Shown in pieces: positions 58,511-62,229 of a stretch of 62,229 nucleotides of DNA; position 1 is the first letter of the stretch; each line of letters opens with the position of its first letter. This DNA comes from a candidate division KSB1 bacterium (GTDB taxonomy: Bacteria; Zhuqueibacterota; Zhuqueibacteria; Zhuqueibacterales; Zhuqueibacteraceae). The stretch spans positions 1 through 62,229 of the forward strand of contig JAPDQB010000041.1 in NCBI GenBank assembly GCA_034506175.1, read 5' to 3'. The translations under genes and the position numbers were made by a program. The notes beneath the pieces were generated by a model. It saw only the letters and a list, made by a program, of their open reading frames with translations. It was not told the DNA's origin and did not search any database.

Positions 58511-59293
58511 TTACGACGAAAAAATAAATTTCAAGACCGCTTCCGTAAATGCCTCCAACGCCTCGAAATGAATCCAATGCCCAGCCTTTGGAATCATCAC
58601 CAGCTCGCTGTTGGGAAAATGCCGCAGGATTACATCATGATCGTGATCGAGGCGATAATCCGACAGCTCGCCGCCGATGAAAAGGGTTTTGCCGGAATAG
58701 CTTGCGGCCAATGGCGGCTCGTATGCGCCCATCTCCTTTTGAAATTGTTGCAACACCGGCAAATTTACCTTCCACGCGAACGTGTTGTCACCGCGGCGAA
58801 TGAGATTGGTAAGCAGGAATTGCCGCGTGCGCCGGCTTTTGATCTCTTTGGCCAAAATGGCCTCGACCTCATCGCGCGACTTGACAATGCCGAGATCGAT
58901 CGCGCACAAGGCGCGCAAAATATCGTTCGACGAGCTTTGATATCCTCGCGGCGCGATGTCTTCGATGATCAAGCCCGCGAGCCGCTCCGGATAATGAAAC
59001 GCAAATTCCATCGCCGCGAGGCCGCCCATCGAATGGCCGAGTAAATAGGCCTTATCAAGACGCTGCTGATCGAAGAAATGTTTAACGTCCTCGCGCAAAT
59101 CGGCGAACGTGTGCGTCTCGGTGTGCGGCGAGCTGCCGTGATTGCGCTGATCGACGGCGAGCACGCGGAACTTTTTCTCCAACACTTTTGCTACGCGCTG
59201 CCAGTTTTGCGAAGAGCCGAGCAGGCCGTGCAGGATGACGAGGCTCGGCTCGTGGTGGCCGTATTGGCGGAAAAAGAGTTTGAGGTTGTTCAT
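58511..59293 (-). CDS. alpha/beta hydrolase (YbfF/esterase-like)
   Basis: 260 residues from ATG 59293; the longer frame to 59386 would add a hydrophobic leader without support. The fold is plain: VILHGLLGSSQNWQRVAKVL (oxyanion HG), AVDQRNHGSS, nucleophile elbow AYLLGHSMGGLAAMEFA (Ser about residue 95), Asp in GGELSDYRLD and His in IPKAGHWIHFEA. DQRNHGxS with GHSMGG and a late GH(W/M) is the YbfF-type esterase pattern. Acts on an ester or thioester of unknown identity. First gene of a two-gene operon with the M28 peptidase. Confidence 0.87.
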   Translation of the reverse strand: MNNLKLFFRQYGHHEPSLVILHGLLGSSQNWQRVAKVLEKKFRVLAVDQRNHGSSPHTETHTFADLREDVKHFFDQQRLDKAYLLGHSMGGLAAMEFAFHYPERLAGLIIEDIAPRGYQSSSNDILRALCAIDLGIVKSRDEVEAILAKEIKSRRTRQFLLTNLIRRGDNTFAWKVNLPVLQQFQKEMGAYEPPLAASYSGKTLFIGGELSDYRLDHDHDVILRHFPNSELVMIPKAGHWIHFEALEAFTEAVLKFIFSS

Positions 59294-59577
59294 TAAAGTC
59301 TTTTTAAAAACAAGGCCGAAGTTTTTTATGAAAAGAAATAATAAACAAAGCAACAAAAGTGGCAAACCGCCCAGCAGGTTTTTCACAAGATCCCTCTTGG
59401 ATCAACAAGTCTCTTTTTGGCAATGTTTGTGCCACTTTTAGAGTTGAGTTGAGAAGACGAAGCAGAAGGGGTAACTTACAGACTTTTCAGCTTTCATTTT
59501 TTAGTATAACCAAGCAGCGTACAAAACTGTACATTATGGTTCACAAAGCCCTTTAAAGTTGTACTTTGAAAAACAAA

Positions 59578-59617
59578 ACTGCCGATGGCATGTGACGGCA
59601 ATGCCTCGGCAGTTTTT
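59578..59617. terminator. bidirectional terminator
   Basis: ACTGCCGA-(T)-GGCAT (59578-59591) pairs with ATGCC-TCGGCAGT (59601-59613), one bulged T, 9-nt loop; T5 follows and A4 precedes. It serves the reverse-strand gene that ends at 59666. The rest of the 59387-59665 gap shows no gene. Confidence 0.85.
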
Positions 59618-59665
59618 ACCTTTTAAACAGCTTTAATAAAGAATAAAGGCATGGAGCATCCAGTC

Positions 59666-62229
59666 TCACTTCATCATCATCACCCGCTGCACGATCTGTG
59701 ACCATGCGCCTGATCTTTCACGTCGATAACGTAAACGCACGAGATAAATACCCGAGCTTAATTCGTTTCCTTCTTGATCCCGGCCGTCCCAAATCACTTC
59801 GTGGTTGCCGGCGGGACGCGAGCCATTGAACAGTTCATGCACTCGGCGTCCGCCGATGTCGAACACCGCGAGCTGAATCTCCGAATCCTGCGGCAGCGCA
59901 AACCGAACGTGCGTGGCGGCGTTGAACGGATTTGGATAATTTTGCAGCGCAAATGCCGTCGGAAGCACAGCGGCATTGGGCGTGCCGGCATTGGGCCTGG
60001 ACACAACGCCGCTCGGTCCGGTTTGAAAGAATGAGCGGTCGCCTGACGCCGCTTCGTTGCCGGCGGCATCACGGCTGCGGACGCGGAAATAATACGTGGC
60101 ATTGCTGCTCAGCCCATACAACCAAACCTGATGCTCGGTTACGAGGTTCGTATCGGCAGCCGTCTCGCCGTAATTCGCCGTCACGCCAAAATCAACAAAC
60201 GAAGCCGCCGGTTTATTGGTGCTCCATTTGATCAAAGCGCGGGAAGTCGAAACGCTGTCAACGCGAATTTGGCTGATTGTGAGCGCAGTCACATCCAGCG
60301 CGGTCGCGGTCGTGCCCACCCAGCGGATACGGTAGATATTGCCGTGCACCTGGCCAAATTCGTCGAAGCCGTTTTCGCCGTAGAGATCGGTGAAGTAAAG
60401 CCCATCCGGTCCGAACGCCACGCCGATGACGGTGGCCTTGCCGTTGCCGACGTAATCAAGAAAGATCGACTCGCTCTCGACGTTGCCGTTGGCGTCGAGC
60501 TGGAAGCGCTGGATTTTTTTGCCGCGCTCCGTCGGCCCGTGCCAGTAAGTCGGACCGGACAAGCCGACGAAAAGCTGGCCTTGATAATTAGAAGCAAACG
60601 CATCATTTTCCAGAAAGTCCATCCCCACGGGCGAGACCGTCGGCGTCCAGAGAAAAATCGCGCCCTTCGTCAAGTCCGGTGATTCAAGCCGCCAGCCATA
60701 ATCCTCGCCGGGCAGAATTTTGGCAAGACGATCTTCGCTGGCCGGGCCGTTGTCGCTGATATATAATTTGCCATCGGCTGCGCGCCAATCCGCGCCAAAG
60801 GGATTGCGCAAGCCGGTGACGTAGACGTAGCTGCCGGGAAACGGGTTATCATCCGGCAAGCTGCCATCAAGATTCATGCGCAACACTTTGCCGCGCAAAT
60901 CGGTGATATCCGGCGCCGCCTCGGGCATCCAGCCGTCGCCAATGTTTACATATAACTTTCCGTCCGGCCCGATGGTCACAGCCTGGATTTGATGGGAAAC
61001 CCCGGCATAAATATTGGAAAAAATCGTTGTCTGGGTCGCGGCTGTGCGCCCGCCGTCGGCGCTGTGAAATCGCTCGACTTTATTGAAGACATAGCCGCTT
61101 TGCCGCGGGTCTTCGTAAACCATCGAGGCAAAAACGTCGCCGCTGGCCGGATCGACCGTGATGCCGGTGACGCCCCACTCGCCGCTGCCGGGAAACTCGC
61201 CGGTCGGCGAAAAATTCAGCAAACCGCTGGCATACGTTTGTTTTTGGAAATCGCGCTGCACCATGACGATCTCTCCGTACAGCAGCGTCACATAAAAATA
61301 CGGGTCATCCGGGTTCGGCCCGGGATTCGGCACAAACGCGATGTTCACCGGCAAATACAAATCGCTCACGACATTCTCAACCTTGAAACCGGCGGGTACC
61401 TGCCAATGAGCTTGCGTATTCAACACTTGAATCGTGTAAGCTTGGTCAAGTGTGGCAGCCGGCGTCTGGCTGTCACTGACGCGGATGGTAAAATTATAGC
61501 TTCCCGCTGCCGTTGCCGCGCCCACGATCATGCCGGCCGTAGGCTCAAGATCAAGGCCGGGCGGCAGTGTTCCGTCTATCAGGCTGAATCGATACGGTGG
61601 CAAGCCGCCCCACACCACGAGGCCAAGATTGTAAGCAACATTCACTTCGGCATTGGCCAAAGCCGTTGTGCGAAACTGGAGATCAACATAAGGCGGAACC
61701 GGCGTTTCGGTTGCGCCCTGATCGATCCATTTGCCGATCAGCTCGATCTCGTCGGCGGACAGATTTTCCATTTTGCTGCCGAATAGCGGTTTCGGATTGG
61801 TGATTTTTTCGTAAAGCCAACTGACGGCGCGATTGCCGGGCTGCACGCGCTGCCATTGCGGATATTCCACGCTCGGGACATTCACAATTTGGGCGCGCGA
61901 TTGCCCGGGGAGCAAAACCAATTCTGCCGGCGCGCCGGCGCCCTGATGACAACGCACACAGTTGTTGTTGAAAATGTCCTGCACATTCGCAAAAGCGACA
62001 TTACCCTGCAACAACGCATTGGTGGTGAAAGAAAAATCGCCGCTGGCCGCCAGATTGCCCGCCGCGTCTTTGGATTTGACGCGATAGTGATATGTCGTGT
62101 TCGGCTGCAAACCGGAAAGCGTCACCGTGTGTGAGGTGACCAGCGCTGCATCGAGCGGAGACGAAGAACCGTAGCCGGCCGTCAACCCGTACTCGACTTG
62201 CGAGTCGCTGGCTTCGTCGGTTTGCCAGA
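59666..62229 (-). CDS. large secreted protein: FN3, cytochrome c-type heme domain, Ig-like, glucose/sorbosone dehydrogenase-like propeller, FN3, sorting domain (5' end outside window)
   Basis: The frame is open to the right edge (WQTDEASDSQVEYG before the internal TTG at 62185), so the N-terminus is missing; 854 residues are seen. Order: FN3 (TLSGLQPNTTYHYRVKSKDAAGN); heme domain with one CXXCH (NCVRCHQGAG) and WLYEKITNPKPLFGSKM; a putative Ig domain (LPPYRFSLIDGTLPPGLDL); a propeller (AVTIGPDGKLYVNIGDG, VTGLRNPFGADWR, KLYISDNGPASEDRL) like the soluble sugar dehydrogenase fold; a second FN3 (YGLSSNATYYFRVRSRDAAGN). It ends with FALQNYPNPFNAATHVRFAL and ELSSGIYLVRL, a sorting domain. Probably a surface redox protein oxidising a sugar or similar, with the heme as electron outlet; that role is inference. 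Confidence 0.83.
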   Translation of the reverse strand, partial: WQTDEASDSQVEYGLTAGYGSSSPLDAALVTSHTVTLSGLQPNTTYHYRVKSKDAAGNLAASGDFSFTTNALLQGNVAFANVQDIFNNNCVRCHQGAGAPAELVLLPGQSRAQIVNVPSVEYPQWQRVQPGNRAVSWLYEKITNPKPLFGSKMENLSADEIELIGKWIDQGATETPVPPYVDLQFRTTALANAEVNVAYNLGLVVWGGLPPYRFSLIDGTLPPGLDLEPTAGMIVGAATAAGSYNFTIRVSDSQTPAATLDQAYTIQVLNTQAHWQVPAGFKVENVVSDLYLPVNIAFVPNPGPNPDDPYFYVTLLYGEIVMVQRDFQKQTYASGLLNFSPTGEFPGSGEWGVTGITVDPASGDVFASMVYEDPRQSGYVFNKVERFHSADGGRTAATQTTIFSNIYAGVSHQIQAVTIGPDGKLYVNIGDGWMPEAAPDITDLRGKVLRMNLDGSLPDDNPFPGSYVYVTGLRNPFGADWRAADGKLYISDNGPASEDRLAKILPGEDYGWRLESPDLTKGAIFLWTPTVSPVGMDFLENDAFASNYQGQLFVGLSGPTYWHGPTERGKKIQRFQLDANGNVESESIFLDYVGNGKATVIGVAFGPDGLYFTDLYGENGFDEFGQVHGNIYRIRWVGTTATALDVTALTISQIRVDSVSTSRALIKWSTNKPAASFVDFGVTANYGETAADTNLVTEHQVWLYGLSSNATYYFRVRSRDAAGNEAASGDRSFFQTGPSGVVSRPNAGTPNAAVLPTAFALQNYPNPFNAATHVRFALPQDSEIQLAVFDIGGRRVHELFNGSRPAGNHEVIWDGRDQEGNELSSGIYLVRLRYRRERSGAWSQIVQRVMMMK

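Noticed and set aside
1..62229. Reassigned TGA codon as an explanation for the in-frame TGAs
   Set aside because: TGA ends many intact genes here (for example at 916, 3224, 11190 and 17279), so it is a normal stop.
1..62229. CRISPR arrays, tRNA and rRNA genes
   Set aside because: No regularly spaced direct repeats, no T-loop GGTTCGAATCC-type motif with a matching cloverleaf, and no conserved rRNA stretch were seen on reading.

Overview
The window looks like a chromosomal piece of an uncultured Gram-negative bacterium of the FCB superphylum, most like candidate phylum KSB1 or Calditrichota. Supporting signs are TonB-dependent receptors with N-terminal carboxypeptidase-regulatory-like domains, a PorV-type outer-membrane protein, several secreted proteins ending in the NYPNPFNP-type C-terminal sorting domain (type IX secretion style), UbiE/MenG, and promoters of the TTGACA-17-TATATT type. 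The assignment is inference from protein families; there is no rRNA or tRNA gene in the window.

Layout. 0.1-4.1 kb: a LolA-like secreted protein, a double GNAT acetyltransferase, a NamZ-like muramidase, and a toxin-antitoxin pair whose antitoxin is internally duplicated. 4.4-17.3 kb: an envelope/secretion block (TonB receptor, FN3 protein, PorV-like barrel, TIG/propeller lipoprotein, DUF4397 protein, GHL10 glycosidase), punctuated by short palindromic repeats. 17.5-21.3 kb: a HEAT lipoprotein, a UshA-like tetraheme cytochrome with an in-frame TGA that looks like selenocysteine, and a diheme cytochrome. 21.4-27 kb: a TPP-dependent enzyme with a BASS transporter, an orphan HicB antitoxin, an epimerase, a truncated CopG-type antitoxin and a sodium symporter. 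27-31.1 kb: an ECF sigma/anti-sigma operon reading into secreted HEAT-repeat proteins. 31.4-36.4 kb: an SPFH protein, then a thiamine salvage locus (TPP riboswitch, TonB receptor, thiamine diphosphokinase) with a broken VapBC45-like pair between. 36.4-39.8 kb: D-2-hydroxyacid dehydrogenase, glutamate dehydrogenase, a nitrilase-family amidase and a 56-residue protein.

39.9-49 kb is an accessory region: a 0.9-kb decayed IS with 13-bp inverted repeats, an AT-rich redoxin/beta-propeller lipoprotein pair, an RND pump tail, an IS256 fragment cut by a second IS (1.86 kb, 19-bp inverted repeats, frameshifted transposase), an ExeA-type ATPase fragment, a threonine dehydratase, a small lipoprotein and an unclassified 506-residue protein. 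49.4-53.3 kb returns to core genes (methylmalonyl-CoA epimerase, MenG, MrfA-like helicase). 53.3-54.6 kb holds gene remnants. 54.6-62.2 kb has an outer-membrane barrel, a frameshifted DinB-family gene with an antitoxin-like partner, an M28 peptidase, an alpha/beta hydrolase and a large secreted heme/propeller protein that runs off the right end.

The best candidate for something unusual is the gene at 18890-20227. A single reading frame continues through a TGA that replaces the second Cys of a CGC motif. It is followed, at the same distance as in E. coli fdhF, by a hairpin presenting GGUCUG. Several other genes have frameshifts or nonsense codons, so decay or sequence error has to be weighed against recoding.
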